22,918 bases of DNA from a virus, in IMG/VR virus record IMGVR_UViG_3300037189_004056, positions 1 to 22,918 of that record, one strand, 5' to 3'. Below the pieces are notes generated by a model that was given only the letters and a program-made list of their open reading frames with translations, searched no databases and had not been told where the DNA came from. How positions within the stretch are numbered: position 1 is the stretch's first letter; every line of letters begins with the position of its first letter. Positions 1 through 7,651 of the stretch are shown here, piece after piece. The position numbers and the translations under genes are program-made.

Positions 1-33
1 GCGGTTCAAGGTATGATCAGAGGGGCTTTGTAA
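1..33 (+). CDS. 3' end of upstream gene (partial)
   Basis: Frame 1 is open from the left edge to a TAA at 31-33 and encodes only ten residues (AVQGMIRGAL). It ends one base before the ATG of the distal tail gene, the tight spacing used throughout this region, so it is most likely the C-terminus of a tail gene, perhaps the tape measure. Too little is present to identify it. Confidence 0.55.
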   Translation, partial: AVQGMIRGAL

Positions 34-34
34 G

Positions 35-1147
35 ATGACCGTTACCTCATTAACCAACTATTCCTTTGCTTGGAACGATTACGTATTTGGCGCGGGATCT
101 GCTCACCCAATATCAGATGTTCAAGGGCTTGAGGCTTTACCTGCAATTCGTAATCAAGACGACAACAGAGGCTACTCAGACGGTATGTTTTCTGGTAACG
201 ATTTCTTGGCTGGTCGCACGATCACCATGGCTATCGTCACCTTGTCTAGCAGCAGTACCGCTTCTATCTCATCTGCGTCTGCAACTGGTACAAGCGTAAT
301 CACCTACGACACTTCAACGGCGCACGGGCTTGTAACTGGTCAATTAGTCACAATCACTGGCGTTCTATCTACGGGCAACCCTTCGGGAACGGCAGGAGTA
401 GCGTTCAACCAGACAAACGTGGCTTGCACCGTAACATCTACCACCCAATTTACGGTTGCTGTTGTATTGACGGATACTCGGACTTCTGGCGGCGCTATGA
501 ACATGAGTTCAAGCGCGCAATTCAATTACAACTTGCTTCAGCGCGCACTCCTACCTCAGACGACAGGAACTACGCCACTCCAATTTCAGTTAAGCGGATC
601 TAACGTGCTTCAGAGAGTTAATGCTCGCGTTCGCGCCAACATGTCCTCAATAGATCCTGACTACACCTTTGGTTACATCAAGTCAAGCGTTACTTTCTTT
701 TGTCCAGATCCGCGCGTGTATGACGACACCCTTCAAACCGCTTCAATGGGCGTGTCTAATGCTTTGGGTCGTATCTACAACCGCACGTACAATTTGGTTT
801 ACGGCTTTGGTTCATCGGGCGCTGCGACAAATGTATTAAACAGCGGTTGGGCGACAACCTACCCGACAATTACCGTCAATGGTCCAATCGTGAACCCAAC
901 CGTAGGTAACACGACAACAGGCAATTACATTACGGTCACAGGATCGTACTCAAACACCGACATTGTATTTATTGACCTTGACTCCAAGTTGATTACCGTC
1001 AACGGCGTGGCTGCTCGTAACCTAGTCTCAGGCACATCCACTTGGTTTGGGGCTGTTCCAGGAAACAACGCTTTCTATCTAACTGGCGCTGGTACACTTG
1101 CAGGCACAACGGCTGCTACAGTATCTTGGCGTTCGGCATACATCTAA
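35..1147 (+). CDS. Distal tail (Dit-like) minor tail protein
   Basis: A 370-residue structural protein that probably forms the hub between the tail tube and the tip. Residues 1-72 and 155-235 look like the N-terminal domain of siphovirus Dit-like tail components, including the stretch FFCPDPRVYDD (221-231). Residues 265-370 match the C-terminal galectin-like domain of actinophage minor tail proteins (PTYPTI..GP..NP.., ITVNGVAARNL, WFGAVPGNN). Residues about 84-152 interrupt the first domain with a Thr/Ser-rich module (AHGLVTGQLVTITG) that recurs twice in the protein at 1702-2505. The ATG lies one base after the previous stop, with GAGGGG upstream. Family assignment is from recalled motifs. 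Confidence 0.75.
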   Translation: MTVTSLTNYSFAWNDYVFGAGSAHPISDVQGLEALPAIRNQDDNRGYSDGMFSGNDFLAGRTITMAIVTLSSSSTASISSASATGTSVITYDTSTAHGLVTGQLVTITGVLSTGNPSGTAGVAFNQTNVACTVTSTTQFTVAVVLTDTRTSGGAMNMSSSAQFNYNLLQRALLPQTTGTTPLQFQLSGSNVLQRVNARVRANMSSIDPDYTFGYIKSSVTFFCPDPRVYDDTLQTASMGVSNALGRIYNRTYNLVYGFGSSGAATNVLNSGWATTYPTITVNGPIVNPTVGNTTTGNYITVTGSYSNTDIVFIDLDSKLITVNGVAARNLVSGTSTWFGAVPGNNAFYLTGAGTLAGTTAATVSWRSAYI

Positions 1148-1156
1148 GGAGAGACA

Positions 1157-1702
1157 ATGGCATTACGCACACCCCCTAGTTGGCAGCAAAACGCCTCACA
1201 CCCTGCTGAAAATGATCGCCTGTCCACTCAAGGCTTATGGCGCAACACAGGCGTGCTTAACGCGGCTGATTTAGTCACAACTCAAAACGGAACGCCAAAC
1301 ATGAGCGTAAACGTATCTAGTGGCTGGGCATCTATTGTCGGAAACTACACAACCAACATGGGCGCGTACGTAGCCTACAATGACGCTACTCAGAATCTAG
1401 TTATCTCTACAGCCAGCGGATCAAACCCGCGTATTGATCTTATCTGCATGACCGTATCTGACTCTTACTACACAGGCGCTCTTAACCAAGTTGCTTTTCA
1501 GGTAATCGCAGGAACGCCTGCTGGATCGCCAGTAGCCCCAGCGCTACCAATCAACTCAATTTCACTCGCTACCGTATATGTCGGGGCAGGCGCAACGCAG
1601 ATCCTTACCGCTAACATTACAGATACTAGAACGGTCACAACAAGCGCAATTACGGTAGATTTATCCTCAGTTGAAGTCGCAATTTACATGGGAGCATACT
1701 AA
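1157..1702 (+). CDS. Baseplate/minor tail protein, receptor-binding adaptor type
   Basis: A 181-residue protein with the pattern common to actinophage and lactococcal-type baseplate proteins: MSVNVSSGWASIVG (about 49-62), then YVAYNDATQ, NPRIDLICMTVSD (90-102) and a C-terminal ANITDTRT motif (152-159). Such proteins usually attach the receptor-binding part to the tail tip. The start is well supported by AAGGAGA about six bases upstream. The stop shares one base with the next ATG, so translation is probably coupled. Confidence 0.65.
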   Translation: MALRTPPSWQQNASHPAENDRLSTQGLWRNTGVLNAADLVTTQNGTPNMSVNVSSGWASIVGNYTTNMGAYVAYNDATQNLVISTASGSNPRIDLICMTVSDSYYTGALNQVAFQVIAGTPAGSPVAPALPINSISLATVYVGAGATQILTANITDTRTVTTSAITVDLSSVEVAIYMGAY

Positions 1703-2505
1703 TGCCAACAAATACAGCCGCACTCTTAGCCCGCTTATATCCAGTTCAGGGCGCAACAGCAACTAGATTTAACATTAGCAACAAGGCGATTACTACCAAC
1801 CTTGCGACAATAACTACTTCGGCGCTTCACGGTATAACTCAGGTGGGAACGCTTGTTACTATTCAAGGCGTGGATACAACGCATGACGGCACTTACACAA
1901 TCCACTCAATACCAACAACATCTACTTTTACTTATGTATCAACTACGGCTACTCAGGCTTCAACAGCAGTATCTCCTGTCGGTATTGCTACTTTCAACAC
2001 AGGCGCTTCTGGCGTTACAAACGGCTTCACGATCACCAACAAGGTGGTTCAAAATACCGTTGCTACATTAACATCTTCAGCGGCGCATAACCTCACTGTT
2101 GGCGATATGGTTGCAGTTACTATTGGTGACACAATCTATGACGGTACGCAGATCCTTGTTATTGCTACGCCAACAACATCTACTTTCTCTTATTTTGTAA
2201 CCACTACAACGGCTGCAACTACTGCGGTGTCTCAAGGTTCTTTCTGTAAATTGCCTGTTGTCTATACCGTACCTGCTTCTACAAACACTATTGCTACAAA
2301 TATCGTCATGACTAACGCTTCAGCGGCAGCGGCTACTTTTTCAATCACGATTGATCGTACTGCTCTTGCTTGGCAGCAATCTATTGCGGCTAACTCATCT
2401 GCGTACTTTGATCTTAAACAAGATGTTGATACAACCAAAACGATTGTGGTAGCAAGTTCATCTCCACGCGTTGCTTGCCAGATTAGCGGAATGACGGTTG
2501 TATAA
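1702..2505 (+). CDS. Tail protein with two repeated beta modules
   Basis: A 267-residue Thr/Ser/Ala-rich protein. It has two copies of a module of about 73 residues (22-94 and 107-179). Each contains a pattern of the form ATLTSSAAHNLTVGD, a central DGT and a (T)STF(T/S)Y strand. The same module sits inside the Dit-like protein at 35-1147. The C-terminal 85 residues (VVYTVPASTNTIATNIVMTN, then ITIDRTALAWQ, IAANSSAYFDLKQ) resemble a small beta domain seen in phage tail or head decoration proteins. It is probably exposed at the tail tip; exact role unknown. Confidence 0.6.
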   Translation: MPTNTAALLARLYPVQGATATRFNISNKAITTNLATITTSALHGITQVGTLVTIQGVDTTHDGTYTIHSIPTTSTFTYVSTTATQASTAVSPVGIATFNTGASGVTNGFTITNKVVQNTVATLTSSAAHNLTVGDMVAVTIGDTIYDGTQILVIATPTTSTFSYFVTTTTAATTAVSQGSFCKLPVVYTVPASTNTIATNIVMTNASAAAATFSITIDRTALAWQQSIAANSSAYFDLKQDVDTTKTIVVASSSPRVACQISGMTVV

Positions 2506-2507
2506 CC

Positions 2508-3401
2508 GTGGGTCAAAGTACCTTTCCTGCTCCAGCATCAACTACTAATCCGCTTAGTGGTGTAACTCTTCAGCAAACAATTACTTCAACGGGCGCTGTA
2601 ACCATACCTTCAGGTATAACTCAGGTGTACGCTATTCTTATCGGTGGCGGCGCTGGCGGATCTTCAGCGGTGGTAAACGCAGGCGGTGTCGGTGGCGGCG
2701 CTGGTGGATACACTGCTGGTTGGACTGCTGTTTCTACAACTTGCACTATTGGCGCAGGCGGATCAGCCTCTTCCGCTGGCGGAAACACTATTTTTGGAAT
2801 TTTGATTGCAGGCGGCGGTGCTACAGAAAACTTTGGCGCTGGCGGTAGAGGTGGACTCACAGGTGGCGGCGGATATTTTGGCGGCACTGGTGGCCCTGCT
2901 GGCGCAAGCGGCGGTTCAGGTGTGGCGGGAAGCGCAGGTTACATTGGAATTGGCGGTGGCGGCGGCGGAAACGGCGGCGGCAACACAGGTGCAAGCCAAC
3001 CAGGTTGGGCTGGCGGTGCAGGTGGTCGCGGCGTAAGCGGCGGTGGCGGCGGTCAAGGTTCAACAGGCGCTTCTGGGGCTGGTACAAACGGAAACGGCGG
3101 CGCTGGCGGCGCTGGACAAATTGCAGGCGGCGGCGGCGGTAGTTTGGTAGCAACAAGCGGTAACTCAGGAACTGGTACTCCAGGCGCTGGCGGTAGCGGC
3201 AATTATGGATTAAATGCAGGCGGTAACGCTGCTGGTACAGGAACAGGCGGATTGGGTGCAGGCGGCGGTGGTGGATTTATTTCAGCAGGTTCAAATGGTT
3301 CAGGAACAACAGGCGGGGCTGGCGGTAACGGCGGCGGTGGCGGCGGCGGCGGAACAACTGGCGGCGTAGGCGGCAACGGCGTGTTGTACCTTTATTACTA
3401 G
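2508..3401 (+). CDS. Glycine-rich tail fibre/adhesin-like protein (copy 1)
   Basis: A 297-residue protein. After a 40-residue head (MGQSTFPAP) and a beta segment (GAVTIPSGITQVYAILIGG) it is almost entirely glycine runs broken by A, N, S and T up to a short hydrophobic end (GVLYLYY). Similar Gly-rich proteins occur at phage tail tips, and in the S16 gp38 adhesin Gly-rich segments pack as polyglycine II helices. The start is GTG, chosen because the paralogue at 3764 begins MGQSTYPAP in the same way. No good ribosome site precedes it and the preceding stop is two bases away, so it is probably translated by coupling. Confidence 0.65.
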   Translation: MGQSTFPAPASTTNPLSGVTLQQTITSTGAVTIPSGITQVYAILIGGGAGGSSAVVNAGGVGGGAGGYTAGWTAVSTTCTIGAGGSASSAGGNTIFGILIAGGGATENFGAGGRGGLTGGGGYFGGTGGPAGASGGSGVAGSAGYIGIGGGGGGNGGGNTGASQPGWAGGAGGRGVSGGGGGQGSTGASGAGTNGNGGAGGAGQIAGGGGGSLVATSGNSGTGTPGAGGSGNYGLNAGGNAAGTGTGGLGAGGGGGFISAGSNGSGTTGGAGGNGGGGGGGGTTGGVGGNGVLYLYY

Positions 3402-3410
3402 GAGATAAAA

Positions 3411-3764
3411 ATGGCTTTATTTGCTTCAATAGAACACGGCAAGATTTCTAATGTCGTAGTGGCTAACTCTCTTGCTGACGCTGAATTAGGAACAGGCTTG
3501 ACTTGTTTTGAGTTTGAACACACAGACGGAATTGTTGTTGGCGACCCTGTTGATGATAAAAAATTGGCTAAAATTAAAGCCGCAAAAGCCAAACAAGAAG
3601 CAGAGGCAAAAGCGGCAGCAGATAAAGCAGAAGCAGATCGTGTCAAGTCTATAGAATTAGAATTAGAACGCGCTCGTCAAGCGGAAGCGGAAAGACTTGC
3701 GGCTGAAGAAGCGGCTAAGCCTAAGCCTGTTACGGGCATTTTTGTGAAGGTGGAGAATAACTAA
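3411..3764 (+). CDS. Small tail-associated protein with coiled coil (paralogue of 4636-4806)
   Basis: 117 residues. The first 45 (MALFASIEHGKISNVVVANS, then TGLTCFEF and a GD) align with the 56-residue protein at 4636-4806. The rest is an Ala/Glu/Lys-rich helix, residues about 49-107, with strong coiled-coil character, ending GIFVKVENN. Small proteins of this pattern often follow tail fibre genes, where they may act as assembly chaperones or minor tail subunits; that role is inferred from position. AGGAG precedes the ATG. The stop overlaps the next ATG by one base. Confidence 0.6.
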   Translation: MALFASIEHGKISNVVVANSLADAELGTGLTCFEFEHTDGIVVGDPVDDKKLAKIKAAKAKQEAEAKAAADKAEADRVKSIELELERARQAEAERLAAEEAAKPKPVTGIFVKVENN

Positions 3765-4627
3765 TGGGTCAATCAACTTATCCCGCGCCTTCCGCTGGCG
3801 GATTTACTCGTATAGCAACACTCACTACAACTCAAACTTGGACTCACCCTGATAACCCTTCAGCATCAAACCCAAAACAAGTTCAAGTTATTTTGTACGG
3901 CGGCGGCGGTGGTGGCGGTGGCGGTGGCTGTAATCAAAACGGCTCTCCAAGCGGTTCAATAGGTTCAGCAAACGGCGGCGGTGGCGGCGGTTCGGGAATG
4001 ATGAACACTTTTACAACTTTAGTAACTGGCTCTGTCTCTGTTGTTATAGGCGCAGGCGGAACTGGCGCTACCGCTGTTTCTAGATCAACCGCAGGAAATA
4101 CAACAGGCGGTACTGGAGTTGCAGGCGGAATTACTTTTTTTGGCACTTTTGCAGCAAGCGGCGGGCTTGGCGGAACTGGCGGAACTTCATCAGACGGAAC
4201 TAACGGTACTTCGGCTGCTGGCGGCGGTGGCGGAATGTTTAACGGAACAACTTATTTATCAAGCGGCGGAAACGGCGCTAACAATACTACCGCTGCTGTT
4301 GCACCTACTCCTGCCGCTAATTTTCAAGCAGGATACGGAAACAATTTTTCTGGCGGCGGCGGTGGCGGTGGCTCAGCGTTGAATGTAAGCAGCACTACAA
4401 CTCGCGCTGCGGCTGCTGGATATGCAGGGTACGCAACTGGAGGAACAGGTGGTGGCGGCGATGTAGTGAACGGCGGTAACGCAACAGGCGGTACTGGTAC
4501 TGTTGGATCAACAGGCGGCGGTGGCGGTGGCGGCGGCGGTGGCGCTATTTCTTACAATGCGCTTTTAACATCTACTGGTGGCGCAGGCGGTACAGGCGGC
4601 GTTGGAACTGTTATTATTTTCTTTTAG
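3764..4627 (+). CDS. Glycine-rich tail fibre/adhesin-like protein (copy 2)
   Basis: A 287-residue paralogue of the protein at 2508-3401: same head (MGQSTYPAPSAGG), a beta segment with KQVQVILYGG in place of TQVYAILIGG, then glycine-rich blocks separated by short Thr/Asn/Ala stretches, ending GTVIIFF. It differs mainly in the longer non-glycine inserts (for example MMNTFTTLVTG and AGYAGYATGG), which are the likely variable, surface-exposed parts. Probably a receptor-binding or tail-tip decoration protein; function inferred from composition and position. Confidence 0.65.
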   Translation: MGQSTYPAPSAGGFTRIATLTTTQTWTHPDNPSASNPKQVQVILYGGGGGGGGGGCNQNGSPSGSIGSANGGGGGGSGMMNTFTTLVTGSVSVVIGAGGTGATAVSRSTAGNTTGGTGVAGGITFFGTFAASGGLGGTGGTSSDGTNGTSAAGGGGGMFNGTTYLSSGGNGANNTTAAVAPTPAANFQAGYGNNFSGGGGGGGSALNVSSTTTRAAAAGYAGYATGGTGGGGDVVNGGNATGGTGTVGSTGGGGGGGGGGAISYNALLTSTGGAGGTGGVGTVIIFF

Positions 4628-4635
4628 GAGACTCA

Positions 4636-4806
4636 ATGGCTAACTTTGCTGTAATTAAAGACAATGCAGTTATTAACATTATTACCGCTAATTCTTTACA
4701 AATTGCTCAAGAAGTTACAGGGCTAACTTGCATTGAATATACAGACGACAACCCTGCTGCCATTGGCGACAAGTTTGAGGAAACACCGACAAAGAAAGTA
4801 AAGTAA
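4636..4806 (+). CDS. Small tail-associated protein (56 aa)
   Basis: A 56-residue protein starting MANFAVIKDNAVINIITANS and containing TGLTCIEY and IGDKFEE. It is the short paralogue of the N-terminus of the protein at 3411-3764 and sits in the same place relative to a Gly-rich gene. The start has TAGGAG six bases upstream. It resembles the small proteins that follow many phage fibre genes; a chaperone or tip-subunit role is inference. Confidence 0.65.
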   Translation: MANFAVIKDNAVINIITANSLQIAQEVTGLTCIEYTDDNPAAIGDKFEETPTKKVK

Positions 4807-4810
4807 CGGT

Positions 4811-5911
4811 ATGCCTACAACAACATACCGATACCTGTTTGCTGATTTACTGACCAACAGTATTCTTGCCGAACTTCCAATCACAGGCGTAAATTTCACG
4901 CAGCAACTCAACTCTGCGGGTACTTTCACAGGTCACTTGCTATTGTCGGGCGTAAATGCGTCTGGACTCAACGTAGATAACGGAACAATCCCAGGGCGCA
5001 CCGCAGTGTATGTGGATCGTAACGGCGTATTGGTTTGGGGTGGAGTGCTTTGGGGGCGCGAGTACGACAGCACAGGACAGACACTCACCTTTCAAGCAAG
5101 AGAGTTTGAGTCATACTTTGAGCGCAGACGCATTACAACTACGCGCGTATTTAACAACACCGACCAACTCACTATTGCTCAAACCCTAGTCAATGACGCT
5201 CAATCAACGGCGGCGGGCAATATTGGCGTTGTTGTTCCGTCAAACACGTCAGGCGTTCTAGTCAGCCGCACTTACTACGCGTATGAATTGAAGGGCGTGT
5301 ACCCAGCGTTGCAGGATCTTTCACGCCAAACAAACGGCTTTGATATGAACATTGAAGTGTCTTACAACGGCGGCGGAAATCCAATCAAGACGCTTAACTT
5401 GTCTTATCCGCGCGCTGGTGTTGCTTATACATCCTCAAGTTACATTGTACCAACCTTTGAGTTCCCTGCGGGTAACGTGGTTGAATACTATTATCCTGAA
5501 GATGGGTCTATTGCAGCCAATACAATTTACGCGCTAGGCGCTGGATCAAACGAAGGCAAGTTGATAGCAACAGCAACGGACACTTCCAAGACAAGTACTG
5601 GTTGGCCGCTTCTTGAGGATCAGGCTAACTACTCAGATGTAACAGACGCAACAATGTTGGCTGGACTAGCAAGCGGTCAGGTTGCAGCCGTATCGTATCC
5701 ACCAACTACCTTGAAGGTTACAGTTCCGCCGTATGAAAATCCAACTTTTGGTACATACAAGATTGGTGATGACGCGCGAGTTATTATCCAAGACAGCCGC
5801 TTCCCAACAGGGCTAAACGCGATTTACCGCATTGTTGCTTTCAATGTAGCCCCAGGTGAAAATGGTCCAGAACGCGTAACATTGACCTTGACTACTGGAA
5901 CAGGTGCGTAA
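4811..5911 (+). CDS. Tail hub/minor tail protein (ReqiPepy6 Gp37-like)
   Basis: A 366-residue protein. Residues 1-115 carry the pattern of actinophage minor tail proteins related to ReqiPepy6 Gp37: LPITGVNFTQQLNSAGTFTG, then PGRTAVYVDRNG, GVLVWGGVLWGREYD, and an FQAREFESYFERRRI stretch. The C-terminal part has NPTFGTYKIGDDARVII and a closing beta region. These proteins usually form the baseplate hub (Tal-like) beneath the tail tube. ATG lies four bases after the previous stop with little Shine-Dalgarno sequence. Its stop shares one base with the next gene. Confidence 0.7.
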   Translation: MPTTTYRYLFADLLTNSILAELPITGVNFTQQLNSAGTFTGHLLLSGVNASGLNVDNGTIPGRTAVYVDRNGVLVWGGVLWGREYDSTGQTLTFQAREFESYFERRRITTTRVFNNTDQLTIAQTLVNDAQSTAAGNIGVVVPSNTSGVLVSRTYYAYELKGVYPALQDLSRQTNGFDMNIEVSYNGGGNPIKTLNLSYPRAGVAYTSSSYIVPTFEFPAGNVVEYYYPEDGSIAANTIYALGAGSNEGKLIATATDTSKTSTGWPLLEDQANYSDVTDATMLAGLASGQVAAVSYPPTTLKVTVPPYENPTFGTYKIGDDARVIIQDSRFPTGLNAIYRIVAFNVAPGENGPERVTLTLTTGTGA

Positions 5912-6126
5912 TGGGATATATAAATCAAACACCCAACCTCAAGGATATGTTCACGGATCTTGATACACGCCTGCGCAAGTTAGAAACAGCCGTAAGATTT
6001 ACATTCCCTGCTGTAACATCAGATCCTAGTAATCCACGTATTGGTGACGCGTGGCTGAACACAACTACTAATCAAGCCAAGATCGTAGACGCAAGCGGCG
6101 CTGTTCGCATATTGACTTGGACGTAA
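5911..6126 (+). CDS. Small tail-tip protein (71 aa)
   Basis: 71 residues: an N-terminal helix (PNLKDMFTDLDTRLRKLETA) suited to oligomerise, then a short beta domain (PRIGDAWLNTTTNQAKIVDA). The combination of a short coiled coil and a GDAWLNT motif is frequent in small proteins encoded between tail hub and lysis genes of actinophages. Its exact role is unknown; a minor virion component is likely. Confidence 0.6.
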   Translation: MGYINQTPNLKDMFTDLDTRLRKLETAVRFTFPAVTSDPSNPRIGDAWLNTTTNQAKIVDASGAVRILTWT

Positions 6127-6135
6127 AGGGAACTA

Positions 6136-6354
6136 ATGAACGCATCAGATTGGGCTGGTTTAGCCGTAGCAATAACAACGCTGTTGGGTGCGTTATCAAT
6201 AACAGTCAGATTTCTAACCAAGCATTACTTGTCCGAACTCAAGCCCAACGGCGGATCTAGTCTGCGCGATGAACAGACCCGACAAGGCGACACAATCAAG
6301 CGCTTAGAGCAACGCGTGGACTCAATATACGAACTGCTATTGGAGCGCAAATGA
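6136..6354 (+). CDS. Small membrane protein, holin-like or lysis accessory
   Basis: 72 residues with one N-terminal membrane helix (about 6-27, WAGLAVAITTLLGALSITVR), a polar linker (KPNGGSSLRDEQ) and a C-terminal helix (IKRLEQRVDSIYELL) predicted to be coiled coil. It overlaps the endolysin gene by four bases (ATGA), so the two are translated together. Small one-helix proteins in this position are often holins or holin regulators; here it may work with the holin-like protein at 6822. Confidence 0.6.
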   Translation: MNASDWAGLAVAITTLLGALSITVRFLTKHYLSELKPNGGSSLRDEQTRQGDTIKRLEQRVDSIYELLLERK

Positions 6355-6806
6355 TAGATGTAGTAGCAATCGCAAAGTCTCAACTGGGTTATCAGGAGAC
6401 AGGCAACAACGACACAATGTACGGCAAGTGGTACGGACTTAACAATCAGCCTTGGTGCGCTATGTTCGTATCTTGGTGTTTCAATCAAGCGGGATACAGC
6501 CGCCTAGTTGCAGCCTCAACCAAAAAAGGATTTGCCTCATGTGACGCAGGTTTGAAGTGGTTTTCTAAAAACAACAAACTTGTACCAGTTGGTCAGGCTA
6601 AAGCGGGCGATATTGCTTTCTTTCAATTTGATACAGACGCTCAACCCGATCATGTAGGGATTGTCGCCAAAAATGACGGCAAGAAGTATCTTTGGGTTTA
6701 TGAAGGCAATACGTCAGGCGACAATAAAGGCTCTCAATCTAACGGTGACGGTGTATATTTGAAGAAACGCGCCTACTCGCTCATCATGGGCGTAGCGCGA
6801 CCATAA
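6351..6806 (+). CDS. CHAP-domain endolysin
   Basis: A 151-residue peptidoglycan hydrolase, essentially a single CHAP (NlpC/P60-type cysteine amidase/peptidase) domain. The catalytic cysteine is C36 in PWCAMFVSW, the histidine H101 in PDHVGIV and the third polar residue probably E118 in VYEGNTS. There is no signal peptide and no separate cell-wall-binding domain, so export should depend on the neighbouring holin-like proteins. It lies between two small membrane protein genes in a lysis cassette. Confidence 0.85.
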   Translation: MIDVVAIAKSQLGYQETGNNDTMYGKWYGLNNQPWCAMFVSWCFNQAGYSRLVAASTKKGFASCDAGLKWFSKNNKLVPVGQAKAGDIAFFQFDTDAQPDHVGIVAKNDGKKYLWVYEGNTSGDNKGSQSNGDGVYLKKRAYSLIMGVARP

Positions 6807-6821
6807 CAGGAAGGATAGAAC

Positions 6822-7079
6822 ATGGACACTATGTTGAAATCAGTAATCAAGTCATACCTTCGCGGCGTTATTGTTGCGGTCATACCTTTGCTAGCAATGG
6901 GAGTTACCAATCAATGGGCTTATGTAGCGGCAATCGGCGCTGGAGTCGTTAGCCCTGCTTTGCGCGCCATGGACAAGAAAGATCCTGCGTTTGGTCTTGT
7001 AGCAGATGTTGTTGATCTTGAAATCAATAAGTTGGTCAAGAAGTCAGCAAAGAAAGCGCCAACCAAGAAAACAAAATAA
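6822..7079 (+). CDS. Holin-like protein
   Basis: 85 residues with two hydrophobic segments (about 13-28, LRGVIVAVIPLLAMGV; and 31-46, QWAYVAAIGAGVVSPA), then RAMDKKDPAFG and a very basic tail (KKSAKKAPTKKTK). This architecture matches class II holins of actinophages. AGGAAGGATAG precedes the ATG; a second in-frame ATG three codons later could give a dual start, which is known to regulate other holins. It is the last gene before a strong terminator. Confidence 0.7.
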   Translation: MDTMLKSVIKSYLRGVIVAVIPLLAMGVTNQWAYVAAIGAGVVSPALRAMDKKDPAFGLVADVVDLEINKLVKKSAKKAPTKKTK

Positions 7080-7089
7080 GTCTTAACAC

Positions 7090-7126
7090 AAAAGCCTTCA
7101 TTGACGGGGAAACAATGAAGGCTTTT
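7090..7126 (+). terminator. Rho-independent terminator after the lysis cassette
   Basis: A perfect 14-bp stem (7090-7103 AAAAGCCTTCATTG with 7113-7126 CAATGAAGGCTTTT) and a 9-base loop, ending in TTTT. It follows the holin stop by 10 bases and ends the structural/lysis transcript. The A-run on the left arm means it could also stop leftward transcription. Confidence 0.85.
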
Positions 7127-7178
7127 GCGTTGGCGCTTACTTGTATTTTTCTTGCTATCATTACGGCAAGGAGGCAAC

Positions 7179-7409
7179 ATGTCGCTAAAAGACAAAATCA
7201 AGAAACACTCGTTTGTTATTGAAAAATGCCCACTTGGGCGGCTAATAGAAAGACTAACTCCAGACGATCAAAACACCTTGCTAGAAGCAATCAAAAAGGG
7301 AACGCCAACAATGACCTTGGTTGCTGCGCTTCGTGAGGAAGGCTACGCAATAGGCGAACCTTCTTTCAATCTACACAGACAAGGCAAGTGCAGATGTACG
7401 ACAGAGTAA
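7179..7409 (+). CDS. Small helix-turn-helix protein ending in a Cys motif
   Basis: 76 residues. It resembles a small actinophage family with a conserved CPLGRLIERLTPDD start (from residue 17), a middle helix-turn-helix-like region (TMTLVAALREEGYAIGEPSF) and a C-terminal NLHRQGKCRC signature. The start is set by AAGGAGG at 7169-7175; an upstream TTG in frame lies within the terminator and is not credible. These proteins are thought to bind DNA; a regulatory or terminase-related role is possible but unproven. Confidence 0.6.
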   Translation: MSLKDKIKKHSFVIEKCPLGRLIERLTPDDQNTLLEAIKKGTPTMTLVAALREEGYAIGEPSFNLHRQGKCRCTTE

Positions 7410-7651
7410 CGGAGATCCTGAACAACAGGGATAACGAGTACGGCAGCGCTCATGCTAACTTTGCCCAGACAGGGCGCGGCTGGGGCGCAATTTTAGGTAT
7501 TGACGACATACCCGCTTGGAAAGTTGCTTTGATGTTGGACTTCTTCAAAACCATTAGATGTTCCGTAAATCCTGCGCATGAAGATAGTTGGTTAGACAAA
7601 CAGGGCTATACGCGACACGGACAAGAGATTGCGATGACCGATGAGCCTTAA
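7394..7651 (+). CDS. DUF6378-like protein
   Basis: 85 residues: YDRVTEILNNRDNEYGSAHA, then a middle WKVALMLDFFKTIRC and a C-terminal SWLDKQGYTRHGQE. This helical pattern (R..eYG, K..R, DxxGY) matches the phage family I recall as DUF6378, which looks distantly like MazG-type all-alpha nucleotide pyrophosphatases, though no function is established. ATG at 7394 was chosen over GTG at 7388 because AAGG at 7381-7384 is better spaced. It overlaps both neighbours. Confidence 0.6.
   Translation: MYDRVTEILNNRDNEYGSAHANFAQTGRGWGAILGIDDIPAWKVALMLDFFKTIRCSVNPAHEDSWLDKQGYTRHGQEIAMTDEP

Noticed and set aside
2621-3156. Proline- and arginine-rich reading frames on the minus strand opposite the Gly-rich gene
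   Set aside because: They are the mirror of GGC/GGT glycine codons on the plus strand, have no ribosome sites, and lie entirely inside a well-supported gene.
7081-7130. The AAAAGCCTTCATTG inverted repeat as an attachment site
   Set aside because: Perfect stem, short loop, T-run and position right after the holin stop make it an ordinary terminator.
7125-7178. Upstream TTG extension of the small HTH gene (hydrophobic, signal-like)
   Set aside because: The TTG lies in the terminator stem; AAGGAGG at 7169-7175 clearly serves ATG 7179.
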